64,000 nucleotides of DNA from Hepsetus odoe (lineage: Eukaryota; Chordata; Actinopteri; Characiformes; Hepsetidae): the NCBI GenBank assembly GCA_017165825.1, contig CM029379.1, positions 21,218,044 through 21,282,043 of the forward strand, written 5' to 3'. Below, in pieces: positions 13,637 through 28,100 of the stretch. A model generated the notes under the pieces. That model was not told where the DNA came from, ran no database searches, and saw only the letters and a list, made by a program, of their open reading frames with translations. The translations under genes were made by a program, and so were the position numbers. Positions within the stretch are counted from its first letter, which is position 1. Each line of letters begins with the position of its first letter.

Positions 13637-15880
13637 CTCTCTCACTGTCTCTCTTTTTCTTTAATTTGCATTCATCTTTCTCTTGTATTTTTTTATCTTC
13701 TCTTTCTCCAGTTTATTTCTAATGTCCCTCCTGCCCAGTTCTGCTCTTGTAATGTTACTAATGACCCATAAGGAGGGGCAGTGGTGACCTAGTGGTTAGG
13801 GTGTCAGTCGGAGGATCGAGGGTTCGAACCCTTTCCCAGTGGGTTGCCCTGAGGTACCCTTGAGCAAGGTGCCGTCCCCGTCTCGCTCCTCCTTGCGATG
13901 GGCTGGCGACCTGTCCAGGGTGCGTCCCCCGTCCTCGCCCTGTGTGCGCTGGGTTGGACACCAGCCCTCCCCCGTGACCCCGTTTGGGACAAGCAGCAGA
14001 AAATGGATGGATGGATGGACCCATAAGGAAACATAAAGGCCTCTTTATTCAGCCGCAATTTGCCAATCAGTCCCAGTAATACATGTTGAAAAAGAGCCTT
14101 TGCCAACTTGTAATTATGAAAGATACAGTTCCAGCACACGGAAGAGACAGCAAGCATCTGAACCCCTGAGGGCATCATCCTCAGAACAGAAAGTGAAGTG
14201 AAAGTACAGTGAGGAGGTAGTTTTGTACTGCAGTGTTTGGCCCTTACATTGTACCTGAACAAAAACCTCATCAGGCCCTTTGTTTGTTTGTCTCAGAGCA
14301 TCTGCTGGACCCCGGCTGTTTACAGCAACCGATGGGCCTAGCTTTGTTTGCCTTTGTCCCCATGGCAACCAGACTGCACGGGGTGGGGTAGGTAGGGGGG
14401 ATCAAGAGGGGAGCTGAATTGGGGCAGAAGCAATTTCTTAAATGTGCAAGAACCAAACTGGAGCACTAATCCTCTTAGCAACGCAGGCTAATGAACAACA
14501 CGCACACTTGGTGCTAACGTAGCTTAGTGCATTCAGAAAGCTGCTCACACACACACCGCTGCTCTTCTTCTGAATGGGATAAGCTTTGGTTAAGCTACGT
14601 TTACAGCAGAGAGCACTTCAGAGGGATTTACAGTGTACTAAACCAAACAAGTGACACTGGAGCACCCTAACATTTAACTAAGAAACTATAAATTTACTCT
14701 TTAGGTTCAACACTTAAAGAATGTCATTCTGTATTTTAATGATTTTTTAATGCTGTGGGACTCATATGAAGATCTGGACATTTAGTCCAAATGAAATGGA
14801 TCATGATAAAGAAAATGATCATTCAGTTATTTAACACAATTCCTTCTAACTTCTTAATTCTTCAACAGGATAATGATTGCAGGGATTATTCAAAATGACT
14901 ATATCCAGTCCAAAAAATGAAACAGTTTGGGGAACTATGTTTTGGCCTCCTCAGACCCAAGATTTTTGTCTCTGAGCTGGCAAGGAATGAACATGACTAA
15001 CAAGCTTGTAATGAATGTCCAGCAAGTGAGCCAGAACAATTTGCACAGTGTTAAATGATGGTGGGGGGTTTGGACACAAGTTACCTCTAAAATTGGTTGA
15101 AATGTTGATACCAAAAGGCAAGGCGTGGTTATTATGATGAAGCTCATACTTAAGCATTCATGTTCATTAAATTACACTTAGTATATAACTGTGTTTTGAA
15201 ATGAAATGACATGATTAATCTGCTGAAATCCTAGCGTTAGAAACCTTGCACTGGGCTTGAGAGTGGATATTACAGATTTTCCAACATAACCGCTAGTAGT
15301 TAGCAGCAAAATGAACTTAAATGATTGGAGGCACTCTGGTTACTATCAAGCTTGCACCACCTTTATGAAGAGAGAAAGTACGTCATGGACAAAGACCATC
15401 CATTAAAACAAATCTTTAGATCATCTTGAAGAGGCAACTGATAAATGAGGTTGTACACATTGCCAAAGGCACCATAAAGTTGTGCACAGATGTTTTCCGA
15501 GGCACATTCTGTCATGATAATTGATGCAAAACATTCTGTACTGTATCAAGATCAGGGCAGGCGGGTAAATATGGGAGTTAATTAGGCAGTTGTGAAGTTT
15601 AATGAAGAACACGTGTGGCCATATGGCCTGAGAGGAGAAATGATCCTGCAATTATCTAAACGAATGTGTTTTTCTCCGCTTCGGGCTGACTATTTATATT
15701 CTCCCCTGATGAATAAATAAAAAGGCGAATAAAAGCACCCATGCATCAGAGGAGTATTCTATTTCATGTAAACACCTTCTATTCTCTCTGTTTCTCTCTG
15801 TTACTTCCTGCTTCTGACTTGCTCAAACTGTCTCTGGTTCCTTCTTTGTCTCTCTCTCTCTGTCACTCTTTCTGTCTCTG

Positions 15881-15921
<41 letters not shown>

Positions 15922-15928
15922 CTCTCTG

Positions 15929-15987
<59 letters not shown>

Positions 15988-16116
15988 CTCTCTCAGGCTC
16001 CGTGTGTAAACGCAGATTATAATGGAGGCTATGTTGACTTGTCTCAGATCAATGGACAGCCCTCACCAGAGGAGAATGAGTACATCATTCGTGCCATGGC
16101 TCAGGTGACACATACC

Positions 16117-16168
<52 letters not shown>

Positions 16169-19100
16169 CATACACACACACACACGGACTCACACACATG
16201 TGTATTTGTCATTTCTTTTGGAACAAAAAACTTGTATTCAGACTTTTATCTTAAATAAAAATGTCATGGTGATTGGTTTAATAAAAATAGCTGAAAGTAA
16301 TTAGAAGTAAATCTTCCAGGTTCCATTTTACATTAATAAGGGTTTTTTTTTTTTTTGATGTGACTTGATCTGCAGATATGAGATATGAGGTTCTGTTTTT
16401 TCTGTTCCACTGACCAAACAGGTGGACTTTGTGTATAAAACATTAAATTATAAGATCAGTGTTATAATGGACAGGATGGACAGGACCAAAAGTGAGCAGT
16501 TTTTTTTTTGGTTGGGGGGGGTGCAGGGTCATTCTCAGCACAGCAAGTTTGTGTGTGTGTGTCCGATATTTTTGGTCAGTGCACTAATAATTATATAATA
16601 ATCAATAATTCTCAGCAGTACACACACTGCTGAGAATTATTGACCTCCCAAATGGCTTCACTTATGGTCCTGTGAGGTTCCTTATCACTAATGAACAGGA
16701 AAAAATGGGGCAAATAAACGATGCTGAGAAATAGACAAACTACAGTCTGTTATTTTTAACAACAAAGTGAAACTGCACGTCCAGTGCAGCAGCTAAAATG
16801 TACATTAAATCTACATACAGGGTAGATTAACCTTACCTAATAAAGGGGCTTATCAAAGAACTAATTAATCTGTTTAAATGAAAGGTGTTTTAAGTGGGCG
16901 TAAAGATGAAACTTTAGAAGGTTGCAAGCTTTTAATTGGTGCTGCAGATAAAGCTTATTTCTCTCTGTTTTTGCTCTACAGTGAGAATACTTTTATCCTG
17001 ATAATATGCGCAAAACAACACACACACACACACACACACACTCACAAACACACAGTCTGAATAAAGGAAAATTTATATGCACTATAAAAATTTTATTTCT
17101 TTCCTTTTATCATATCTGTCATTTTTAACTTAACTTAATGAAGGTAATCACATTAGGTGTTTTTTGCAGTGATTTAGCTGCAGCATGTTAAAAAGTGATC
17201 TTCTTTTTCTTTTTCTTTCGGCTGTTCCCTTTTAGGGGTCACCACAGCAGATCATCTGTTTCCATTTCTTCCTGTCCTCTGCATCCTCCTCCTTCAAACC
17301 AACCACCTGCATGTCCTCTCTCACCACGTCCATAAATCTCCTCTTTGGTCTTCTTCTTTTCCTCTTTCCTGGCAGCTCCATCTTCAACATCCTCCTTTCA
17401 ATATAATCCTCGTCTCTCCTCTGGACATGTCCAAACCAACACAACCTTGCCTCTCTAACTTTGCCTCCCAAACGTCTAACCTGAGCTGTCCCTCTAATAC
17501 ACTCGTTTCTAATCCTGTCCATCCTCACACCCAACGAAAATCTCAGCATCTTTAACTCTGACACCTCCAGCTCTGCCTCCTGTCGACCTCCTGTCTTTTT
17601 GTCAGGGCCACCATCTCCAACCCATACAACATAGCTGGTCTCATTACTGTCCTGTAAATCTTCCCTTTTACTCTTGCTGGTACCCATCTGTCACAAATCA
17701 CTCTGGCCTCTCCACCCATTCTAACCTGCCTGCTTTATCCTACTCACTTTCGTTCCTCTCCTCTCTAGAGCATATCTCCACCTCTCAAGGTTCTCCTCTA
17801 GCTGCTCCCTACAAAATGTGCTTAGTGCCGATCCTTGATGTAATCCAACCTCTACCTTAAAAACATCCGTTACTCCTGCTGCAGCTCTTACCACTTTCAC
17901 ACTGCCCTCATACATATCCTGAACTACTCTGACATACTTCTCTGCAACACCTGACTTCCTCATGCAAAACCACAACTCCTCTCTAGACACCTTGTCATAT
18001 GCACCCAGTCCACAAAGGCACAATGCAACTCCTTCTGACCTTCTCTGTAAGTCTCTATCAAAACCCTCAGAGCAAACATTGCATCTGTAGTTCTCTTTCT
18101 CGGCATGAAATAGTGCTGCTGTTCACTAATCCTCACCTCTTTTCTTAACCTCGCTACACTTTCCCATAACTTTATGGTGTTGCTGATCAACGTTATCCCT
18201 CTATAGTTACTACAGCTCTGTGCATCACCCTTATTCTTGAAAATCGGTACCAGTACACTTCGTCTCCACTCCTCAAGCATCCTCTCGCTTTCCAAGATTC
18301 TGTTAAACAATCTGGTCAGAAACTCCACTGCGATCTTTCCTTGTTAAAAAGTGATGATGTGATAAAATTAGTTTACAAACTTTTTTTTATCATTACTGTG
18401 TTTTTTTTCATGTGTATTATTTTCTGTGTATCTCTGTGCCTTCTTTTACACAGGGACGGTATGTTACTCACGTTGAGTTGGCAAAGCCGGCATCAGGAGG
18501 TTTGGGTTTCAGCGTGGTAGGGCTGCGGAACGATGACCAAGGAGAACTGGGCATTTTTGTGCAAGAGATACAGACTGGAAGTGTTGCACACTGGTAATGG
18601 AGTTACACACAAACACAAAAACACACAGGACTAGTGGCCAGTGCCAGTTGTGCCATCAGCCCCTTTCCAAGATTCACGCATCCATCCATTATTCAAGAAG
18701 ATGTAAGAGGAGCTGCAAGATGAACAGGCCCAAGGCTGCTTTTTATTAAAATGAGCTCATTAGAAAATTTTGAGTTTATCCCCAAAATTACCACAAAAGC
18801 TTAATGAGCTTTGGTTTTCCACTGCGTATGATTGATCTGATTTCTTTAGCCTTTGTTCAGGATTTTTTTCTGTGTTAGACAAAAAATGGAGCTTGGTTTC
18901 CTGTGGATCGTTGTGCTTTTGAAATATGAGCAGACTGCTGTTGAGGTGGAGAACAACCCCTTATTTAAATTAAATTATTGTTATTCTAGTGGAACTCTAA
19001 AATAGATAACTATTGTTCTCATGTTAGTGAGGTGGATACTGTTGTTGATGTTACCCGCTTTACATTTTGTAGCAATACAAATGACTCAGTAATGTTTTAT

Positions 19101-22100
19101 TCTACAGAATCTGCCCATATTCATTCTTTTGTACCCCATATGTTAAACACAACTGAACTGAATATAAAAGTTACCTTTAAGTCTAACCCCTGCCTCAACC
19201 TTAATCATGTAACCTTGTAACCCTAAAATGTAATCCTAAACCTAACCCTAATGTTGTTGGCGATTCACTTACACCAAAATGTTTATTAGCAATTAAAGTA
19301 TAATAATACCTGCAGATCATCTTTAGGGGACTATCAAAATAAACAGTGAGCCATTATTTTTCCCCTGATGCCTGACGCAGCAATTTCTGCTGGTATTAGC
19401 CATGTACAAGTACCAGCTTTGGATTGGTGCCATCGTTGTATGAAAGTGATATTGAATTAAAAGATTACATCTGGGCAATAAATGGGGTCAGTGAGTTTAC
19501 AAATGGATAAAACTCTTAGCTTCCTGGGTTGAATGTTATTAATTTGCCTGTCTTGTTATCAGTGATGGTAAGCTGAGGGAAGGAGATCAGATTCTCGCAA
19601 TAAACGGACAGCCGCTGGACCAGAATGTGACCCATCAGCAGGCAGTCACTCTGCTTCAGAGGGCATCCGAGCGTGTGCAGATCACGGTGGCCAGAGGACC
19701 AGTACCTCAGCTGTCCAGCCCTGTAGTGTCCAGAACGCCCAGTGCAGCCAGCACACTGTCTGCCCATTCTAGTGCGGTGAGAAAGCATTTGTAGTACACA
19801 CACTTATATTCTTTGACTCTTGTATGTTATATGAGAAAGAAAATGTTTTACTTTTTTAAAACCTTTTCATTCACAAAACAATACTATGATAGTTTTATTT
19901 GAAATGTCTGGGCATTGCATCAATCACATGCAACTCTTAAATTGTATTTCTCTCAGAGAAACAGAACAAACATGAAACAACAAACATGTCATAAAAATGG
20001 TTTCGCTGGCCATGTTGCGTCATGCTACATATGCCAAACATGAAAAACATCAGCTGTTGTTTGTGTAGGAAATTACCCTTCCTGTCAATTGTTATTGTTC
20101 TGCTCTAGTCCTCATGCACGTAAATATACTGGTCCCTCATTTTTCACAGGGGTTACGTTCCAAAACCTCCCGCAAAAGATGAAAATCCACGATACATGGA
20201 TGCCACAGCAAGAAATGTTTTTTGTTAAAGGGTTTTTGTTTGAGCCCTAAATTATCCTTTACACTTTTTAAACACATTCTAGACATTAAAAAATCAAGGA
20301 ACCATGTTACAGCATATAGGGTTTAGAGAAAAATCCATAAAAGAACACAATGTACACAGCACAAATGATACAATGGGACAGTGACGCGCGAAAAGAATGC
20401 TGCGTGTTCTTTGTCTCTTGTGTAAATTTGATGCAGTATATCAAATATTATTAATATCTTTAATTCATTTTTATATTTTCTAATTAATACATTCTAGTTT
20501 TATTAATACATGACCTTATTTCGACCAAAAATCCAATTCACAAACAATTCACAAACAATTCACTAGGCTTTGCAAATACAAAAATACCATGTTCCTTATG
20601 AGAATCCACGAGTAGCCGTTTAATCATGGTTGCATTCCTGGGCAAAAGCACATGATTGAGAAGGGAAAAAAAAAAAAAATGCTCTCCGGGCTTTTTCAAT
20701 AGCTGCCCCCTGCTGCATGTGTGTGAGTGTTTGGGTTAAATGAAGAGGTGTCATTTTGTTGTGCTTCACTGTTTGCTGTGCCGTGTTTCACAATGAGAAG
20801 AATGGTCACTTTCACTTTCACTTACAGTCAACTATTTTGCGGCACACATTTAATCTTATCCTCTATGTTAGTAATTGTGTTGAATGAGTTAATAGATTTC
20901 ATACCTAGACACATGCTCAGATGAAATACAGGGACCAGAAATGCAATGATTAATTTGTGTATGTACTGAATCAAACAGCCATCTATCTATCGATCCAGAT
21001 ACTTTTATTGATTTACCCATCCTCTTTCTGTCCATTCATCCACATCTGCATTGCTTTTTTTCATTTTTTTATGTGTTTACACCATGCATTCACTTTCAGG
21101 CATTTGATTGATTGTTTTTGTTTGTAAATCACGATTAATACTCTCATTTGTTCACCTCTCAGTCTATTCAGTTCTTCTTTGTTTGTCCTGTATCTCACAC
21201 AGACACACTGGACTCAGGTGGAGACCATAGAGCTTGTGAACGATGGCACTGGTCTGGGTTTTGGTATTGTCGGAGGAAAGACCACTGGAGTAATTGTCAA
21301 AACCATCTTGCCTGGTGGAATCGCAGACCAGGTAAGATAATGGGAGTTATTTAATATAGTTTTAAAGTGGAGTCTTTGGAGAATGATTTCCCTCTTACCC
21401 CAAAATGTAATCGATAAGCCACATATTTTTTGGGGGTGTGAAGTTTGCTTCTGTAGTTTTGGAGTGACAAAGCTCATTTACATGTAGCCACTTTCACAAC
21501 TCTTTGACAAATCAGCTACATTTGAAGGAAGGGGGAAATCGTTATCACTGGGACTCTGGTATAAGCATTAGCCCGTCTGTGTGTCTGCTGTCGGCCTCTG
21601 ATATTGGTCTGTTGAGTAGATTAGCTTGTAGAGTTTCAGCCCCCAGCTGCTGGTGTGCACCTGCATCCTAGAGAGGGTCTGTGTGTGATTGTGGTTTTAG
21701 AGAGGATGTGGGAGATAATCCTTTAGCTTACTGAGCCATGCAGGATAAAACTTTAATAAAGACATAAAGCCTGACCTACTCACACCATTCACCTACACAT
21801 ACATTCTTCCACCTAAGCCCTCTTTGAGTCAGATTCTAATTGCACTGTTTATTAACTTTACCATTAGCTTTTCAAGCATAACATATATATAGTCCCATAT
21901 TTATAAAATGCAAAATACTCATAAAATGTCTTATATTTGAAAAACACAAATTTGATATAGATTTGAGGAGTAGAATCTGCATTATTTCTTGTCATATAAC
22001 ACCAAATTTTTCTACCATTTTTGAAATAGAGTTTGATGTAATGGATGGTAGGGTGGCGGCAGTGGATAGATGATCACTATCTATCCAGTGTGTTTTTTTG

Positions 22101-25100
22101 CCTTCCGTCCGTGCGCACTTGGATGGACTCAAGCACCATCCATGACCCTGCTCAGGATAAGCTGTGTTCTCTTTTGGATGAAAGCAACTAAATGGATAAA
22201 TTCCCTCTCAGTCAACAACACGCACAGTTGCCAAAGATACAGACTACATAACTAGCCAGTTATATATTCTGTCCCAATGCATATTACTCCAGGCTGCCCA
22301 CGCTCAGCTGATTTCTGCTCCACCCTTGTGAAGAGTGACAGGTGACAGTCTGTGTGACTGAGGCTAACAGGTCTACGCTAGGTATATAGAACAAGTTAGA
22401 TATACAGAACAAGTGTTGTTCAAAGGTTTTGATAGGTAGAATGGAAACATTTTTTGTTAATGCACCTCTGTGCATTAGATTTTTTTACATTAGCTGTTAT
22501 TCCTTTGACACCTCCTTCTCTCTCTGTCTTGCAGGATGGTCACTTGAGGAGTGGTGATCACATCTTGCGTATCGGGGAAACTGATCTGCACGGTTTGGGC
22601 AGTGAGCAGGTTGCCCAGGTGCTCCGGCAATGTGGTAACAGAGTAAAGCTTGTCATTAGTAGAGCAACAGTGGATGATGCTGCCACTCTACCCGTAGCCC
22701 CACCAACTGTTACCGAGCAACAGGTGAAGTGCTAAATAACAGAACGTTACACTCTATATATGTGTTTGAATCACTAAGGATATCAGTACGGATTGTATAT
22801 TTATAACTATTAACCTCTATCTGTCTGACTTTTAATAACCAGTTTTATAACTTGTCTCTTTCCTGAGACTTTTGCCTTCTTCTGCCCCTTCTGCCTTCTG
22901 CCTTTTTTTTCTACATTCTCTGTTGTCTATCACTTACAGGGACATGAAGAAGTAGAACCTGGGGAATTTGATGTGAGTTTGACGAAAAATGCTCAGGGCC
23001 TTGGCATTACCATTGCAGGATACATTGGAGACAAAAATTCTGGTGAGATGCGTTTCAATTTTAGTGGTACTACAATAACTTAAAGGAAGAAATGGAAATG
23101 GATTATCTGCTGTGGCGACCCCTAAACGGGAGCAGCCGAAAAAAGAAGAAGAAGAAGAAGAAGAAGAAGAAGAAGAAGAAGAAGAAGAAGAAGAAGAAGA
23201 AGAAGAAGAAGACAATAACTTAAAGGAACACTTTTCATCTCCAACATGGCAATATCCAATGAAAGGAAAGAATTCCACATCATTGAGACTAAAGGCTTAT
23301 TATTCTATTATTAATGTTCATCCAAATGTGTGCTTATGCTTTATGTTTTCCTTTTGTTTCGCTAATGATGTTCAGTTTTGTGTATCGGTAATGTAAGTTA
23401 GTTTTGTGCCAAGTTACTGGTTAAAAAGGCACTACAAACTGAAACACTTTATTTGGATTGGTGGCTAAACCACTATAGCCTGAATGTTTCTCTGAGAGCA
23501 CTATTTAAAATACTTTAATTTTGAAAGATATTTTTTTCCAATTAAATAATTTGACTATGATAGGCTGCAGCAACCCCCTCACGACCATAATTAGGACAAG
23601 TGGCAATGACATTGTGAGAGTGAGAGTGAGATGAGTAATTCATTTTAATGGAAATTTTACACTCTAAAATTTTAGAATTTTGTTCAGAAATCTTTGATGA
23701 GCAGATCTGATTCACCTAGGAATTGCTTGAGTACATACTTGAAAATAGAGATAAAAAGACAAAATACTGAAATTTCATTCAAACGCTTTATAACATGGTA
23801 TCAACATTTTCACAAATGACCTAGAAATAGTTCTGAGTTTCGAATAATTATTCTTCATTTTACTTTAAGCCTTTCTTTCTGTAGTTTATTTTCAGGTTTA
23901 AATGAAAGTCATCAATGCAGCTCAGCACTTTATGTAAATGGCATGTTGTTTGTAAAGCCAGAGCAAGTTATTCCTGCAGTTTAATCGATTAATATGGACC
24001 TTATGAACCTCAAAAAAGTATTAGAAATATTATTTTCCATGATAAGGGCCCTTTAAGGCTTATTATTCAGTCTGCATTAAATAATGTTTAGTAAATGCTA
24101 TGGAACTAATAAGGAAGTTCTATAGTTTAGAGAGTGAGGATTTTAAGTGCTTATTAAAAAAAAATAGTCTTTTTTACTGGTCCATTCATCACCACATATT
24201 CATGTAATGTGAAGGGCAGCTGGAATTTTTATGATAGTGTAAAAAATTACATTTAATTAGTGATAATATTCTTAAATATACCCTTGTGCTAAGCAGTTAA
24301 CCTGGGTCATTCAGCACTCATCGGATGTGATTTATTTGTCTCTCATGATTCTCTGATATATTTAGTATTTCATTTGAGTTTCCCCTCAAGATTCTTTTTC
24401 TTTAAACTGTCCTGTGTCTCATTTAATGTTACAGAGCCTTCTGGGATATTCGTGAAGAGCATAACTACAGGAAGTGCCGTGGAGCAAGATGGTCGCGTTC
24501 ATGTGGGAGATCAGATCACAGCTGTAAGTGCATCACTGAATTATTCTTGAGAAAAGTGTACTTAAGCTAATACATCAGATTTAAGCAAAATGTTAAGTAA
24601 GAGATGTTTACTGTACTGTCAAAATCAAACGGTCTATTCTTGCTAAAAAACATATAAGGCACCACGTATGCATTTGTCTCATAGTGTAATGTTTTGGCTC
24701 AAATAGATGTAAAATTTTATATTTAATCATGAAAATTATGACTAGATTGCTCAATTACTAATACATTAGAACAATAGTTGTAGCCCAAAATACTTAGTGT
24801 TTATATGTATTGCACATGTTTGCCCCCTGCAGGTGGATGGTATGGACATACAAGGTTTCACAAATCAGCAGGCAGTAGAGGTACTACGTCACACTGGCCA
24901 AACTGTCCACCTCAAACTTGTCCGCCGTGGCTTCAAGCCAGAAGACACACCCCTGCAAATCACTCCTGTCACCACGGAAGCTGCTTCCTCCCCCCGCCAG
25001 TCTCAAGACTCAAGATCAGAAAGCCTTGCCGTCGACACCTCTCATGGTAATCAATGTACTTATAACTGGCCAGTGAAGGCCCGTTTCTGTAGCACTCACT

Positions 25101-28100
25101 AGATCTGGTTTTTGATCTGCTACTAGAGCTGCTGGAAGAAATCAGCTACTGCCAAAGATCAACTAGTAATAATGCCTCGTTACTGAGACGTGTTGAGAGG
25201 TCACGAAGAGTCATTGTACAGAGCACACCTTATTGTGGGAGGTTTGTTTCTCTGTATGTGTGTTTTTTTAAAAAGAGAAAAAAAGACTTTGGTTATTGAG
25301 GTTAATGATGAGATATAGAGAGTTATTATTGCATATAATAATAATAGTAATAATTCAAATGGGACATTTGAGCATATACAGTATAATAATGGACATAAAA
25401 ACAGTAACAATATAATACATACAGGACACTCAGACATATACACTATTAATACATTTGGGAAAATAGACATAAAACATATTATGTATAAAAAATGTATTAT
25501 GTATAATAATAACATAAGAGCCATAAAGACAAAACAGTTCATATGGGACAAAAAGACATATAGTATAATACATATGGGGCATGAAGACATATACAGTATA
25601 GTACATCAGCTCAAGTCAAGTAAAGTAGGTTTTTTTTTGTCATTTCAGCCACATACACAGTACATAGTGAAACGAAATAACGTTCCTCCAGGACCCTGGA
25701 ACTACACACAAGACAACATAGGACACAGCATAAGACACAAGACAAGGCAAACAAGTGCAGACAACAACAGACAGTTCATTCAGTACATTCATCCGATGGA
25801 GAGCCACAGTGTTACGGAACAGTGTTGTTGGCAGTGTGATAGAGCAGCAATGTTGCGGTTAAAGTGCGGAGTGCAAAAGAAATAATAAGTAATAAGTAAT
25901 AAGGTGGCGATAGTAGCGATAAGGTGATTAACAGTTCAAAAGTCTGATGGCCAGGGAAAGAAACTGTTTCCCATCCTGGAAATGGAGGCCCGTATGCTGC
26001 AGAACCTTTTCCCGGCTGGCAGGAGGGTGAAGAGAGTGTGGGACGGGTGTGAGGGATCATCCACAATGCTGGTTGCTTTGCAGATGCAGGGAGTGGTGAA
26101 AATGTCCTGAACAGAAGGCAGAGAGATATGTGACATACAGATTTTTCCAGTATGCTATTTATGGGATATATTGAAAATTTCTAAAAACAAGTTTGTATGT
26201 GTGTGTGTGGGGGGGGGGGGGGGTGTTCACATGTGCCTGTGTCTGCTTCCATAATTACAACACTAGATTTAGACTCGCAGCCAGACCTCTCCGCCCAATC
26301 CTGAGAGCACTCATTCACTCATCCCTTCATCTTCACCTCTCCCTCTCTCCCATCATTTTAACCAGCCTGTGATTACTGAGGGACATGAGGAGAGGAAAAA
26401 ACAGCCCAATCACTTCAGATGAGGCAAAGCATAGGGTGTTTTCTTCTGGGACAGACAGAGAAAAAGATGAGAAAACGAGTGAGAGAAGAAGGCTAGGTAA
26501 AGGCTGTGTGATTTGTATTGATGGTCATTGTTTGATATGTATTTGTGTTTGTATACATGTATGTGCATGTAGAAGAAAAGTTGCATGCAGACGTGTCAGA
26601 AACATCCAGAAATGCCGCTGCTGCTGTTCCTCCATTCACACCTGAACGAAAGAGTGGTAAGTGTCCATTGCGTTGTACTTTCTTGAATCTGAAACCAAAA
26701 TGATTTTATCTGACAGATATGTTATTTAGTGATATTTTTCACTGTATCATTGCTGTCTTGCAGGCATCAAACTAAGCACGGAAGAGGAAGAGGAGCTGCT
26801 GAAGAAATGGCAGAATGCTCTCGGTCCCAGCAACGAAGTGATTGTGAGTAACTCCTTCTGTACAATCAAATAAAATAAATAGAAATGAATGGATTAAATA
26901 TGTTTGTTTCAAATGTCATGTTTTTGAAGGACAGTTATAAATTACTGTTCTAATTCATTTAGGCTTCCTCAATAAAGCATCAAAATAATTACTATATTAT
27001 TTAATTTCTATTGATTTGATAAGATCAGCAATGACAGTCTTAATGCAATAGAACAGAATTTAATTGTGTAGATAATAGGAAATATTATAGGAAAAGTGCC
27101 CAGGAAAAACGAATTTAATAAAGCAACAAACACCAAACACTTTAACCTTCCTTTTGTTCATTCAAAACTTGTGCCATTGCTCTGTATAAAACAATACATG
27201 TGATAATGCTGAGCTTTGTTTATGAATCACAAACGTGTTCATTAAATGAAATGATGGATTTGTTGATTTGCACAGTGTGGGCGTTTGAGCCTGAACCTCT
27301 GTGATTTATATTCTTGTGCAGATAGTAATCTTCTTCAGTAATTACACACAGTGCACTCACAGGGCCAGACAGAGCAGATGTGCTGCGAAAGACTACACCG
27401 CAGCAGAAGGGATATGATGAATCTCAATATTTTTAGATTTGTTTAGTGTTCAGAGCACTTTTACTTAATTCTTTAACTGTGGGCTTTTGATTAATTTGGT
27501 GAACTATTATTATAATACACTGCTGTGCTAATGCCTCAACCACCCTTTGTTTCTTTATGTTTTACTCATTTGTTCAAAAATGCTGTTCCATGTCTGCAAA
27601 ACTGCCTTTGGCATATTGAGTTGAACATGAGTCGAGTTAAAAGAAACTCAAACCAGTGTTTCACTGTGACAGCCTGCAAAGTGCTTAAAGATACAAGGTC
27701 CTAGATAAAGAGGTACCAGCCACTCAGCATTCAGCATCACCCGTAAACGAATCACCGGCCTGATCGCCTGTAATCAGATGCTCCTGTGTCCTGTGACTGC
27801 GTTTGTCCTTCAGAAAGCCTGAAATTGTATTAGAAGTTATAGCAAATAAATAAACCGTGTAGTTAATACAGTTCGTTTTTTTTCTTTTCGTATTAATCTA
27901 AAATGTTAGGTTCTGCAGTCGTGAGAGTTACCTGTTCAAGTTGTTTCTCTGTTTTTCTATGTAAACCAAGGTAGGCTCTGGCATCCTTTTAACCGTGGCT
28001 GCAGAAAGCAGCTCAGATAATGGATGGATGGAGTTGTGATAGTGATGAATGAGTCAAGGGAAGTCCTCGTAATGATAAGTAACACATTATGTATCTATGT

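Larger units (their letters stand above)
10170..15996. other. mpdz: Large mpdz intron after L27, repeat-bearing
   Basis: A 5.8-kb intron. It holds a degraded SINE copy at about 10290-10468 and a minus-strand piece of the same family at about 10812-10866. It also holds (CT)n at 10867-10923, a tail-type repeat fragment at 11822-11945, CTT/CT runs at 13556-13650 and the composite SINE at 13775-14017. Human MPDZ has about 30 more residues between L27 and the region matching the next exon here. An extra small phase 0-0 exon could therefore hide in this intron, but I could not identify one. Confidence 0.6.

Noticed and set aside
13438..13771. Leu/Ser/Phe-rich frames that look like membrane proteins
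   Set aside because: They are translations of CTT and CT microsatellites.
13804..14271. Minus-strand 155-residue frame
   Set aside because: Half of it is the composite SINE read backwards and the rest is non-coding intron.
23112..23396. Poly-glutamate frame (and poly-serine on the other strand)
   Set aside because: It is the (GAA)n tail of a retroposed LINE 3' end with target-site duplications.
25201..25590. Minus-strand 129-residue hydrophobic frame
   Set aside because: AT-rich intron translation with Ile/Tyr/Leu bias, no start context, no domain.
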